A stretch of DNA of 64,000 nt. It comes from an uncultured Psychroserpens sp. (GTDB lineage: Bacteria > Bacteroidota > Bacteroidia > Flavobacteriales > Flavobacteriaceae). The stretch covers positions 62,001-126,000 of the forward strand of contig NZ_CANMVN010000001.1 in assembly GCF_947501425.1 (NCBI RefSeq), in the 5' to 3' direction. Positions within the stretch are counted from its first letter, which is position 1; the number at the start of each line of letters is the position of its first letter. The translations under genes and the position numbers were made by a program. The notes under the pieces are model-generated. The model saw only the letters and a list, made by a program, of their open reading frames with translations, searched no databases and was not told the origin of the DNA. Shown piece by piece: positions 52,073 through 60,824 of this stretch.

Positions 52073-52164
52073 TATAATTTGTAATCATTTTCGTTTCCTA
52101 AAAGTGTTAGGAATTCTTTCTAAAACAACTTAATTCAAAGCGAAGAGAAACAATTAAGTTTCTG

Positions 52165-52172
52165 CAAATCTA
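52165..52172 (-). promoter_or_regulatory. candidate -7 promoter element for rnr
   Basis: Minus-strand TAGATTTG (TAnnTTTG), about 93 bp before the rnr ATG, implying a leader of roughly 80-90 nt. No clear -33 partner. Confidence 0.4.
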
Positions 52173-52216
52173 CGGTTTAATTATTTAATGATGTATTCTT
52201 TGTGTTAAATTAATGA

Positions 52217-52245
52217 AAAAGACCTGTAAACTTTACAGGTCTTTT
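52217..52245 (-). terminator. intrinsic terminator of the T9SS gene pair
   Basis: Thirteen-bp stem (52217-52229 with 52233-52245; core GACCTGTAA/TTACAGGTC) and a 3-nt loop, followed by T on the minus strand, 25 bp beyond the stop at 52270. The A/T flanks make it usable in both directions. Confidence 0.88.
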
Positions 52246-52269
52246 GGATATATTTTATTTGATATTTGA

Positions 52270-53745
52270 TTAGTCTATAATTAATTGTTTCGTTGATTTT
52301 CCTTGGTTAGTTATCACCTCAACCACATAAGAACCACTGGATAATTTTGACGTATTTACGGTGTATTCTTTAGAAGTTAATACCTCTTGTCCTAACAGAT
52401 TATACACAGTGACTTTTTCTAATTGTACTGAAGTATCTAACTGAATGGTGAATTGTATTTTTGCAGGGTTTGGGTAGAGTTGTAAAGTTTGTAACACCAG
52501 ATCATTTGTAGATAGAACTGTTGTTAAATCATAAACTCGTACGTGACCTGTAAAACTAAAGCTTCCTAAACTGCCATTATTAAAAGGTGCTCCTGTAGCA
52601 ACTATAGTTCCATTGAAATTTAAACTTACAGATTGTCCTGTTTGATCACCTGCAACTTCCCCATCTATGTCAATACCTATTTGCGTCCAGGTTCCTCCCT
52701 GATTCTCATAAATACGTACATGTCCGGAATTGTTGCCATTTCCATCATTTCCTGATGCTCCTATTGCTACAATAGTTCCATTAGAACTTAACGCTACTGA
52801 TGCTCCTGAGTTATCATTAGAAGCTTCCCCATCTATGTCAACACCTATTTGCGTCCAGGTTCCTCCCTGATTTTCATAAATACGTACATGCCCGGAATTG
52901 CTACCATTACCATCATTCCCTGATGCTCCTATTGCTACAATAGTTCCATTGGAATTTAAACTTACAGATTGTCCTGTTCGATCACCTGCAACTTCTCCAT
53001 CTATATCTGACCCTATTTGTATCCAAGCTCCTCCCTGATTCTCATAAATACGTACATGCCCGGAATTGCTGCCATTACCATCATTCCCTGTTGCTCCAAT
53101 TGCCACAATAGTTCCATTGGAGTTTATACTCACAGAACCTCCAGATAAATCACTTGGATTTTCACCATTAATATCTTGACCTATCTGAATCCATATTCCT
53201 CCTTGATTTTCATAAATACGTACATGTCCTGAATTATTGCCATTTCCATCATTTCCTGATGCTCCTATTGCTACAATAGTTCCATTAGAAGACATTGATA
53301 TACTACTCCCAAAATTATCATCATTAGCGTCTCCATCTATATCTGACCCTATTTGTGTCCAAGCTCCTCCTTGATTTTCATAAATACGTACATGTCCTGA
53401 ATTATTACCGTTTCCATCATTTCCTGTTGCTCCCACTGCAATTATACTGCCATCTGAATTTAATGCCACTGAATTAATTCCATCTCCTGAAGATTCTCCA
53501 TTAATGTCACTTCCTATTTGAGTCCATGAGCCTCCCTGATTTTCAAAAATTCGCACATGTCCAGAATCTAATCCATTCCCGTCATTTCCAAATCCACAGA
53601 TAGCAACAATATCACCATTATCATTTAATGCTATAGAGCTACCTGATACGTCATCAAAAGCTTCTCCGTCTATATCTTGACCTATTTGAATCTGGCTCAA
53701 TCCAAAAAAAGGAAGTATTAAAAAAAGTAGTGTAATGTGTTTCAT
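52270..53745 (-). CDS. secreted FG-GAP-like repeat protein with T9SS type A sorting domain (tandem copy 2)
   Basis: A 491-residue exported protein: signal peptide MKHITLLFLILPFFGLSQ, about six near-identical units of some 65 residues built on IVAIGASGNDGNGNNSGHVR and IYENQGGTWTQIG plus DIDGE, and a C-terminal sorting domain (LQLYPNPAKIQFTIQLD ... SSGSYVVEVITNQGKSTKQL). The GNDGNGxxSGHVR segment is Asp/Asn/Gly-rich and could bind Ca2+ as FG-GAP repeats do. Its signal and sorting regions are almost the same as those of the upstream gene, 11 bp away, showing a recent tandem duplication. Ligand unknown. Confidence 0.9.
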   Translation of the reverse strand: MKHITLLFLILPFFGLSQIQIGQDIDGEAFDDVSGSSIALNDNGDIVAICGFGNDGNGLDSGHVRIFENQGGSWTQIGSDINGESSGDGINSVALNSDGSIIAVGATGNDGNGNNSGHVRIYENQGGAWTQIGSDIDGDANDDNFGSSISMSSNGTIVAIGASGNDGNGNNSGHVRIYENQGGIWIQIGQDINGENPSDLSGGSVSINSNGTIVAIGATGNDGNGSNSGHVRIYENQGGAWIQIGSDIDGEVAGDRTGQSVSLNSNGTIVAIGASGNDGNGSNSGHVRIYENQGGTWTQIGVDIDGEASNDNSGASVALSSNGTIVAIGASGNDGNGNNSGHVRIYENQGGTWTQIGIDIDGEVAGDQTGQSVSLNFNGTIVATGAPFNNGSLGSFSFTGHVRVYDLTTVLSTNDLVLQTLQLYPNPAKIQFTIQLDTSVQLEKVTVYNLLGQEVLTSKEYTVNTSKLSSGSYVVEVITNQGKSTKQLIID

Positions 53746-53756
53746 AGCATGAATAT

Positions 53757-55454
53757 TTAATTTTTTATTAATTGTTTCGTTGATTTCCCTTGATTTGTTG
53801 TCACTTCAACCACATAAGAGCCGCTTGATAATTTAGAAGTATCTACTGTATATGCTTTAGAAGTCAATACTTCTTGTCCTAAGCTATTATAAATAGAAAT
53901 TTTATCTAATTGTACTGAAGGATCTAACTGAATGGTGAACTGAGTTTTAGCTGGATTTGGGTAGAGTTTGAAATTAAATAAGCTATTTTCTTCTAATCCT
54001 AATGAAGCATTCACTAAATCTATAATAAACTGAATCTCTAAAGCTGTAGGACTATTTTCATCTGCATAAGTCCCGTTGTCTAAAGCTGTGGTATAGTTGA
54101 CGCCATCTATTGCTCCAGAAACACCACTAATACTATTTAACTGAGACGCTGTGATGCTGATGTTGTTTATATTTCCAGCAATATCTTCTATAACTTCTTC
54201 AAAAGCAGGTATTGAAAGCAATAAATCATCAATATTAAAAACTCTAGCACGACCATTTGGTATATTAGAATTTCCTCCACTAGCAGGTGAACCAATAGCT
54301 AGAATTGACATATTCTCTGATATATCTATACTATTTCCACTGAGTTCAAAGGTATAATCTCCTAAAATACTTCCTAGTTCTACCCAACTATCATTAATAT
54401 TTTTATAAACATATGTTTTACCAATTGAACTGTTAAAACCTGGAGCACTAGCAATAAGAATTGAGCCATCTAGTGATAAACTTAAACTTTTTCCGAATTT
54501 ATTAAAATTATCTTCTCCTGCTAATGTTTGTCCTACTTGTACCCAAGTATTACCTGTGTATTGATAAACTTTTACATATCCTAATGAAAATGTAGTTTCT
54601 GTATTACCTGTTGAAGCAGCAGCAAAAAATGTATTGCTAGCAGATAAAGCAACTCTTCCTCCAAAACGATAAAAATCACCATCTCCATCAATATCTTGTC
54701 CTTTTTGAGTCCAAACTCCTGAAATATTCTCATAAACTCTTACATGTCCTGCATCATCTCCATTTCCATTATTAGTTTCAGAACCTATGATAATTGTTGA
54801 TCCGTCAGGTGATAAACTTATAGATCCACCATCAAAACTAGATCCAGAATTATCGCCAATTCCTTCTCCTATAATAGAACTGCCTATCTGAGACCATGTA
54901 CCATTAATGTTTTCATAAATATTAACATATCCCTTACTTCCATTAATAATAGCTCCACCTCCTACAGCTAAAATAGAACCATCTGAAGATATGTCAATAC
55001 TTCTACCAAACATATCATTTGAACCTACACCATCAATATCTTGTCCTATTTGTGTCCAAACTCCTGAAATATTTTCATAAACTCTTACATGTCCTGAATT
55101 GAAACCATTTCCGTCATTTTCTGATGCTCCAATAGCAATAATGTTACCGTCAGCAGATAAACTAAGGTTTTCTCCAGACCTATCTACAGCTGCTTCCCCA
55201 TTAATATCCTGACCTATTTGGGTCCAAACTCCAGATATATTTTCAAATACGCGTACTTGTCCAGCTAAATTTCCACCAATATTATCACCTAAACTTCCTG
55301 GGGAACCTACAGCAATAATTGAACCGTCTAAAGATATGCTTATTGCTCTACCGGCTAAATCTGAATAATCTTGACCATCAATATCTTGTCCAATCTGAAC
55401 CTGACCTAATCCAAAAAAAGGAAGTATTAGAAAAAGTAAAGTAATTTTTTTCAT
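53757..55454 (-). CDS. secreted FG-GAP-like repeat protein with T9SS type A sorting domain (tandem copy 1)
   Basis: A 565-residue paralogue of the downstream gene: signal peptide MKKITLLFLILPFFGLGQ, six or seven less uniform propeller-like units (ASENDGNGFNSGHVRVYENI, WTQIGQDIDG), then an extra region of about 60-70 residues (around 415-485, ASQLNSISGVSGAIDGVNYT) absent from the paralogues, and a C-terminal sorting domain (LYPNPAKTQFTIQLDPSVQL). It is the first gene of the pair, and the 620-bp gap upstream must hold its promoter. Probably cell-surface or released; function unknown. Confidence 0.9.
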   Translation of the reverse strand: MKKITLLFLILPFFGLGQVQIGQDIDGQDYSDLAGRAISISLDGSIIAVGSPGSLGDNIGGNLAGQVRVFENISGVWTQIGQDINGEAAVDRSGENLSLSADGNIIAIGASENDGNGFNSGHVRVYENISGVWTQIGQDIDGVGSNDMFGRSIDISSDGSILAVGGGAIINGSKGYVNIYENINGTWSQIGSSIIGEGIGDNSGSSFDGGSISLSPDGSTIIIGSETNNGNGDDAGHVRVYENISGVWTQKGQDIDGDGDFYRFGGRVALSASNTFFAAASTGNTETTFSLGYVKVYQYTGNTWVQVGQTLAGEDNFNKFGKSLSLSLDGSILIASAPGFNSSIGKTYVYKNINDSWVELGSILGDYTFELSGNSIDISENMSILAIGSPASGGNSNIPNGRARVFNIDDLLLSIPAFEEVIEDIAGNINNISITASQLNSISGVSGAIDGVNYTTALDNGTYADENSPTALEIQFIIDLVNASLGLEENSLFNFKLYPNPAKTQFTIQLDPSVQLDKISIYNSLGQEVLTSKAYTVDTSKLSSGSYVVEVTTNQGKSTKQLIKN

Positions 55455-56074
55455 AAGAGTCTAAATTTTCCTACAATATATAAATAGTAACTTATTTAAA
55501 CTTTATTTTTTTACTTATTAACACATATAACTATATTATCTTTTTTCTTTTAAAATTTAAAAAATAAAATGATGGTTATTATAGTCTGTTAATAGTGGAG
55601 ATAACTTTTTTAAACTTTGTTTTGATATGTAACTTATATATTTCAGTTAATACGTAGTTAACATTAAATTTACATTCAACTTACTCATTTTAAAAGGAAA
55701 TCAGTATTCTATTAACAGCTGTTCATAACTACTGTTGACAACTAAAATTTAATAAGTATTTAAAAAATTACTGTTGGTATCTCAAGATATCATTGCTGAT
55801 AACTCGACTAAAAAAAACAACTAACTTTTTTGGTCATCACAATTCAGTTTTGGTTTGAAAAAATTATCAGATAATCCTAATAAAAGTTATAACTACTTAA
55901 GAGAAGATATCAACAAGTAATGCATACAAATTACTGTAGAAGTTAACAGCTCTTATTTCTGAATACAAATAACACATCATCAAACTTAATTAGTATGAAT
56001 AACTAAGTGATATATCCTTGGTATTATTTATAAGCAATTGTTAACTTTAAGGTTTTAAACAACACCCTAAAAAC
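55455..56074. other. long AT-rich intergenic region, candidate replication origin
   Basis: Largest non-coding gap here, with no ORF or RNA gene visible. On the plus strand it holds repeated decamers close to the DnaA-box form TGTGGATAAC: TGGAGATAAC (55596), TGTTCATAAC (55720), TGTTGACAAC (55733), TGCTGATAAC (55794) and TATGAATAAC (55994), each matching 8 of 10, plus a weaker AAGTTATAAC (55884). All point the same way. The gap separates mainly minus-strand genes on the left from plus-strand genes on the right, and two parS sites lie 23-25 kb away. The boxes are imperfect, so the origin call is a hypothesis; promoters for both flanking genes must also be here. Confidence 0.45.
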
Positions 56075-56509
56075 ATGACCATTTCAATAGGTAACGATCA
56101 CGCAGGAACAGAGTATAAACAAGCTATTGTAGCACATTTAGAAGCTAAAGGTTATACGGTTAATAACTACGGAACAAATTCAAACGACAGCGTAGATTAT
56201 CCAGATTTCGTACACCCTGTAGCTAATGATGTTGCAGATAAAAAAGTGGATTTTGGAATTTTAATTTGTGGTAGTGCCAATGGTGTGGCTATGACAGCTA
56301 ATAAACATCAAAAAGTACGTGCTGGAATTTGCTGGACCAAAGAGATCACTGAATTAACTAGACAGCATAATAATGCGAATATTTGCTGCATTCCTGCTCG
56401 TTTTACTGCGTTGCAGCAAGCTGTTCAAATTGTAGATACTTTTTTAACCACTGACTTTGAAGGCGGACGACACCAAAACCGCGTGGATAAAATTCCTATT
56501 CAATGTTAA
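56075..56509 (+). CDS. rpiB: ribose-5-phosphate isomerase B
   Basis: Interconverts ribose-5-phosphate and ribulose-5-phosphate in the pentose-phosphate pathway. The 144-residue protein has the RpiB/LacAB motifs: IGNDHAGTEYK near the start (phosphate-binding Asp-His), YPDFVHPVA, ILICGSANGVAMTANK with the catalytic-type Cys, and RHNNANICCIPARF-like end (here QHNNANICCIPARF). First gene of a plus-strand trio with the CDF transporter (3 bp) and the acetyltransferase. Confidence 0.95.
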   Translation: MTISIGNDHAGTEYKQAIVAHLEAKGYTVNNYGTNSNDSVDYPDFVHPVANDVADKKVDFGILICGSANGVAMTANKHQKVRAGICWTKEITELTRQHNNANICCIPARFTALQQAVQIVDTFLTTDFEGGRHQNRVDKIPIQC

Positions 56510-56512
56510 TAT

Positions 56513-57418
56513 ATGGGGCATTCGCACTCACATACGCACTCCAAAGTAAAAGATAGAAATTTATTCATTTCTATTCTTTTAAATATTTTAATTACTGCTG
56601 CGCAAATCATAGGAGGTGTTGTTTCGGGTAGTTTAGCTCTATTAAGTGACGCACTTCATAATTTTAGCGATGTTATTTCTCTTGTTGTTAGTTATATAGC
56701 TTCAAAATTATCCAGACAGAAAGCATCTATCCATCGAACATTTGGTTATAAACGTGCCGAAATTTTAGCAGCATTTATAAATGCATCTACACTAGTTATT
56801 GTTGCTGTTTTATTAATTATTGAAGCCATTAAACGTTTTAAAAATCCTGAGGAAATTGAATCTAATTTAGTAATATGGTTGTCTTTAATAGCAATCATAG
56901 CCAATGGATTAAGCGTACTTTTATTAAAAAAGGATGCAGATTCTAATCTTAATATGCGGTCAGCATATTTACATTTATTAACCGATATGATGGCGAGCAT
57001 AGCTGTTTTAATTGGTGGTTTATTAATGAAATATTATCAACTATTCTGGGTAGATAGTGTACTAACTTTTTTAATTGCTCTGTATTTAATTTGGGTTGGT
57101 TATGATCTTCTTAAAAAGTCTACTAAAATTCTTATGCTTTTTACACCAGATCAAATCAATATTAAGGAAGTTGTGAGAGTTGTTAATAAATTACCAAAAG
57201 TTAATAAATTACATCATGTTCACGTATGGTGTCTTAACGATGATGAATTGCACTTAGAGGCACATTTAGACTTAAAAGAAAATATTACAATACATGAATT
57301 TAATAGTGTGCTTCGAGACATAGAAATACTATTACACGATAAATTCGAAATCAACCATATCAATATCCAGCCAGAATTCAATAAATCTGATTCTAAAGAT
57401 GTTATTGTTCAGGATTAG
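56513..57418 (+). CDS. cation diffusion facilitator (Zn/Co/Cd-type) transporter
   Basis: A 301-residue inner-membrane metal/proton antiporter of the CDF family. A His-rich start (MGHSHSHTHSK), six transmembrane helices, and the two metal-binding pairs His49/Asp53 (DALHNFSD) and His154/Asp158 (HLLTDMM) of the Zn2+-type site are visible; the C-terminal cytoplasmic domain has HHVHVWCLNDDELHLEAHLD. Most likely zinc efflux. It starts 3 bp after rpiB and ends 12 bp before the acetyltransferase. Confidence 0.94.
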   Translation: MGHSHSHTHSKVKDRNLFISILLNILITAAQIIGGVVSGSLALLSDALHNFSDVISLVVSYIASKLSRQKASIHRTFGYKRAEILAAFINASTLVIVAVLLIIEAIKRFKNPEEIESNLVIWLSLIAIIANGLSVLLLKKDADSNLNMRSAYLHLLTDMMASIAVLIGGLLMKYYQLFWVDSVLTFLIALYLIWVGYDLLKKSTKILMLFTPDQINIKEVVRVVNKLPKVNKLHHVHVWCLNDDELHLEAHLDLKENITIHEFNSVLRDIEILLHDKFEINHINIQPEFNKSDSKDVIVQD

Positions 57419-57430
57419 AATAACAAACCA

Positions 57431-57874
57431 ATGCTAGAGATAAAAGTTAAAACCTTTCAAGAGCTAACTACACAAGAGTTATATGATTTGCTTCAGTTAA
57501 GAAGTGAAGTCTTTGTAGTAGAGCAAGACTGTGTCTATCAGGATATAGATGGAAAAGATCAAAAGGCGCTTCATGTAATAGGTTTTAAAAATCAAAAAGT
57601 AATAGCTTATACCAGAATTTTTAAACCAGGAGATTATTTTACACATGCGAGTATTGGTAGAGTAGTGGTTGCCGAAAATGAACGAGAACATAAATATGGT
57701 TATGATATTATGAATGCTTCTATTGATGCTGTCAAATCTCATTACAACGAAACCACCATAAAAATTTCTGCACAAACATACTTAAAGCATTTTTACAATA
57801 ACCTGAATTTTTTTGAAGTAGGAGAGGAGTACCTTGAAGATGGTATTCCACATATAGGAATGCTTAGATCTTAA
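57431..57874 (+). CDS. ElaA-like GNAT acetyltransferase
   Basis: A 147-residue GNAT protein of the ElaA type: the N-terminal LYDLLQLRSEVFVVEQDCVYQDID is diagnostic, IGRVVVAENEREHKYGYDIM supplies the acetyl-CoA pyrophosphate-binding loop, and ISAQTYLKHFYNNLNFFEVG is the C-terminal family block. Substrate unknown. It overlaps the convergent OmpA-like gene by 4 bp, so the two mRNAs share complementary ends. Confidence 0.92.
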   Translation: MLEIKVKTFQELTTQELYDLLQLRSEVFVVEQDCVYQDIDGKDQKALHVIGFKNQKVIAYTRIFKPGDYFTHASIGRVVVAENEREHKYGYDIMNASIDAVKSHYNETTIKISAQTYLKHFYNNLNFFEVGEEYLEDGIPHIGMLRS

Positions 57875-58731
57875 TTGTTTCTATTTCGGGTTTCACCAAC
57901 ATATGTGATTAAGATTTCTACGCGTCTGTCTAATTTTGGATCACCACCAAGTGGAAATTTTCTACGCATTCCAACGTACTTCATACGTCTGGTGCTTACT
58001 CCTTTTTTTGCTAGATAATCATAGATGTACTTTGCTCTGGCAACAGAAAGATTACGTTTTTTTGTCTTGCGATCAATTGCATCTCTACTGTTTTTTGTAC
58101 AACACACATGACCTTGAATAGTAAAGTAAATATCTTTTCGTTCTACAAGTATATCGGCAATTTCTTTGAGCGTTTCCTTTGATTCAGGTAATAATTTACT
58201 GTAGCCAGTTTTAAACAGAATATTATTGAGTTTAAATTTGTCACCAGCTTTTAATTCTCCTTGTAAGATTTCTTTTGCTTCACGTTTTTTTGCATCTACA
58301 ACCTCAGGAGTTTCTTTTGGTTTTGGAGGAAATACAGAAGATACTATAATCTCAACCTTACGATTAAGACCTCTAATTTTACTAATATCATCCTCTTTAA
58401 CTAACCTAAGTAATATTTCACCTTTACCATCTACATTTGTAATTACAGATTCATCAAACTCATTATTTGAAAAAATAGTTTTTATAGAATTCGCCCTGTC
58501 TTGAGATAACTTAAGATTATATGTATCACTTCCTCTATCGTCTGTAAACCCATAGATAGATATTTTAGCAATATCCATACCTTCTATTTCAGATAAGAAC
58601 ATCAACAATCTATTGTGTTCTGTTGGAGGAACTTCAAACTTATCGGTTTCAAAATATACCTCATGTTTCATCTCCTTTTGAGCCAACAAAAGTTGTGAAA
58701 TTAATAGTAATATGAGTGTTATATTTTTCAT
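57871..58731 (-). CDS. protein with two OmpA-like domains
   Basis: A 286-residue exported protein: signal peptide (MKNITLILLLISQLLLAQK), a first OmpA-like peptidoglycan-binding domain at about 24-135 (VYFETDKFEVPPTEHNRL; SIYGFTDDRGSDTYNLKLSQ DRA; GLNRKVEIIV), a charged linker, and a second at about 165-282 (FKTGYSKLLPESKETLKEIA; IQGHVCCTKNSRDAID; LDRRVEILI). The second domain has a Cys-Cys pair where most have a G-x-TD segment. It probably binds peptidoglycan on the periplasmic side. Two such domains in one short chain is uncommon. Confidence 0.88.
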   Translation of the reverse strand: MKNITLILLLISQLLLAQKEMKHEVYFETDKFEVPPTEHNRLLMFLSEIEGMDIAKISIYGFTDDRGSDTYNLKLSQDRANSIKTIFSNNEFDESVITNVDGKGEILLRLVKEDDISKIRGLNRKVEIIVSSVFPPKPKETPEVVDAKKREAKEILQGELKAGDKFKLNNILFKTGYSKLLPESKETLKEIADILVERKDIYFTIQGHVCCTKNSRDAIDRKTKKRNLSVARAKYIYDYLAKKGVSTRRMKYVGMRRKFPLGGDPKLDRRVEILITYVGETRNRNN

Positions 58732-58796
58732 TTATGATGTTTGAAGCAAGAATTAAATATATATTATTTTAATGTTTTCATCAAATTTTGTCGATA

Positions 58797-60431
58797 TCAA
58801 TCCAGATAACTCAGGTAATTTGAAGGGTTTTTTAAGATTTCAACACCTTTCTGGATTTCAAAATTATTAGCCACATAATACTCGTAAAGACCTTCACGAT
58901 AGAAATAGCGCTTTACTATTTCGTCAGATAACAAAGACAATAACTGTGCTTTATTTTCATCTATCGCTTTATTTTTATAATTATTAAGAGATGAAATCAA
59001 ATTGGAGTAATCGGTATTAATTTCGTTGTTTAATTGTTCTTCTTTAGCAACTGCAAGCGCACTGGCAAAAGCCTTTTCGGTTTGTGTTTCAAAGCTGAAA
59101 TTATTTCGAGATAAGAAATTTTTAAAATCATTAAAATCAGAATCACTCAACGTAAAATTTTTAAAATCTGTAAGGTCATTTTTATAATAGTATTCTGTTC
59201 CGTATTTAAAGATCAGATTTTCATTGATGATCGCTTTTGTGATGGAGCTTAATTTTGTTTCGTCTAATTCAAGGTCAGGTTGTACGCCACCACCATCATA
59301 AACGGTTCTCCCTTTTTTGGTTTTAAAAGCGTTATAATTTTCCTGTTTTACACGTGTAGCTTTACCATTTTCATCGCGATTCCAATAATCTAAAGCCTGA
59401 ATACAACGACCTGAAGGTGTGTAATATCTTGAAATGGTGATTTTCATTTGAGTCCCATAGGTTAATTTTTTAGGACGCTGTACTAATCCTTTACCAAAAC
59501 TTCGCGCTCCTATAACAACAGCACGATCCAGATCTTGTAAAGCTCCAGAGACAATTTCACTTGCTGAAGCACTGCTTCCATCAATTAAAACAACTACTGG
59601 GATTTCAGTATCTATAGGCTCTTTAGACGTATAGTAGGTTTTATTATATTTCTTAACCTTTGATTTTGTGGTCACTACTAGTTGATTTTTTGGCACAAAA
59701 ATATTAGTCACATTTACAGCCTCTCTAAGTAGTCCTCCAGGATTTCCGCGAAGGTCCAAAATCAGTTTTTCAGCACCTTGATTTTTTAAGGCGCGAATTG
59801 CGCTAATCGTTTCCGAAGATGCTTTCTCGTTAAATTTCCGAAGCACTACATATCCAATATTATCATTTACCATAGAGTAATGAGGGACAGCGTGAATATC
59901 AACCGCTTCTCTTTGGATGGTCGCCGTTTTTGTTTGTCCTTGCCTGATGTATGTAACCTCAACCGAAGTACCAGCAGCACCTTGCAACAAATTACCTGCG
60001 TCATCTTTGAAATCGGAAACCACTACATTATCAACTTTAATGATTTCATCACCTGCTTTAAGGCCTGCTTTATCAGCTGCATAATCTTTATAAGGCTCAA
60101 CAATAACCAATTTGTCTTTTAGTGTTAACACATTAGCACCAATACCAGTATAGTCGCCTGCATTATTAATTCTGGACGCTTCAACATCTTGTTCGTTATA
60201 GTAATTAGTGTAAGGATCTAAATCTTCAAGCATACTTTTTATAGCAGTATCCATAAGATCACCAGGATTGGTTTCATCTACGTAATTCATGTTGAGCTCT
60301 TTAAAAAGCGTTGTGAAGATTTCTATTTGTTTAGCAATTTCAAAAAAATCACTTTTAAAGGCTGTTCCGCTAAAGAAAATGGTTAAAGCAAAAAGCGGAA
60401 TTAAAATGCGTTTTTGTAGTAGTTTTCGCAT
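58797..60431 (-). CDS. C-terminal processing peptidase, S41 family
   Basis: A 544-residue periplasmic serine protease of the CtpA/Prc group. It has an N-terminal signal anchor (about 8-26), a PDZ domain (about 88-165, GIGANVLTLKDKLVIVEP), and the S41 catalytic core with LILDLRGNPGGLL and DGSSASASEIVSGALQD. By spacing, Ser289 and Lys314 (SFGKGLVQ) form the Ser/Lys dyad. It trims or degrades exported proteins. It lies 12 bp downstream of rnpA, in an operon with the LexA-like repressor. Confidence 0.94.
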   Translation of the reverse strand: MRKLLQKRILIPLFALTIFFSGTAFKSDFFEIAKQIEIFTTLFKELNMNYVDETNPGDLMDTAIKSMLEDLDPYTNYYNEQDVEASRINNAGDYTGIGANVLTLKDKLVIVEPYKDYAADKAGLKAGDEIIKVDNVVVSDFKDDAGNLLQGAAGTSVEVTYIRQGQTKTATIQREAVDIHAVPHYSMVNDNIGYVVLRKFNEKASSETISAIRALKNQGAEKLILDLRGNPGGLLREAVNVTNIFVPKNQLVVTTKSKVKKYNKTYYTSKEPIDTEIPVVVLIDGSSASASEIVSGALQDLDRAVVIGARSFGKGLVQRPKKLTYGTQMKITISRYYTPSGRCIQALDYWNRDENGKATRVKQENYNAFKTKKGRTVYDGGGVQPDLELDETKLSSITKAIINENLIFKYGTEYYYKNDLTDFKNFTLSDSDFNDFKNFLSRNNFSFETQTEKAFASALAVAKEEQLNNEINTDYSNLISSLNNYKNKAIDENKAQLLSLLSDEIVKRYFYREGLYEYYVANNFEIQKGVEILKNPSNYLSYLD

Positions 60432-60443
60432 GGTATTAGTTGT

Positions 60444-60824
60444 TTATAGTGACGATACTTTTTTTGAAAAAGCACCTAAAAGATCTTTCATTTTTTTATC
60501 TACAGAATCAAAATCTGTTCCATCTTTACCAATGTACAAAATCATTAACGCATAAGATGACAAAATGTTGTTAAAATACTCTGATTTGTTGAGGCGATAA
60601 GCTTCGCGAAGTAAGCGTTTGATATGATTTCTATCTACAGCATTTTTAAAATTTCGCTTACTTACAGACACACCTGTTTTGAATCTTATGTTGTCATCTT
60701 CAAAATTTGTTTGCAAATACACCATACGTAAAGGATATGCAGAGATTGATTTTCCTTCGGAAAATAGCTGCTCAATAAGTTTTTGGCTTTTTAGTTTTTC
60801 TGTTTTAGGATAAGTAAACGACAT
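60444..60824 (-). CDS. rnpA: ribonuclease P protein component
   Basis: Protein subunit of RNase P, assisting the RNA subunit in removing 5' leaders from tRNA precursors. The 126-residue protein has the basic RNP patch KNAVDRNHIKRLLREAYR and preceding RFKTGVSVSKRNF. In most bacteria rnpA follows rpmH near dnaA; here it lies between a LexA-like repressor (adjacent, no gap) and ctpA (12 bp), so it may come under the repressor's control. Confidence 0.94.
   Translation of the reverse strand: MSFTYPKTEKLKSQKLIEQLFSEGKSISAYPLRMVYLQTNFEDDNIRFKTGVSVSKRNFKNAVDRNHIKRLLREAYRLNKSEYFNNILSSYALMILYIGKDGTDFDSVDKKMKDLLGAFSKKVSSL

Noticed and set aside
52270-53745. DNA repeats considered as an intergenic satellite or CRISPR
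   Set aside because: They are in-frame protein repeats with period about 195 bp within one long gene.
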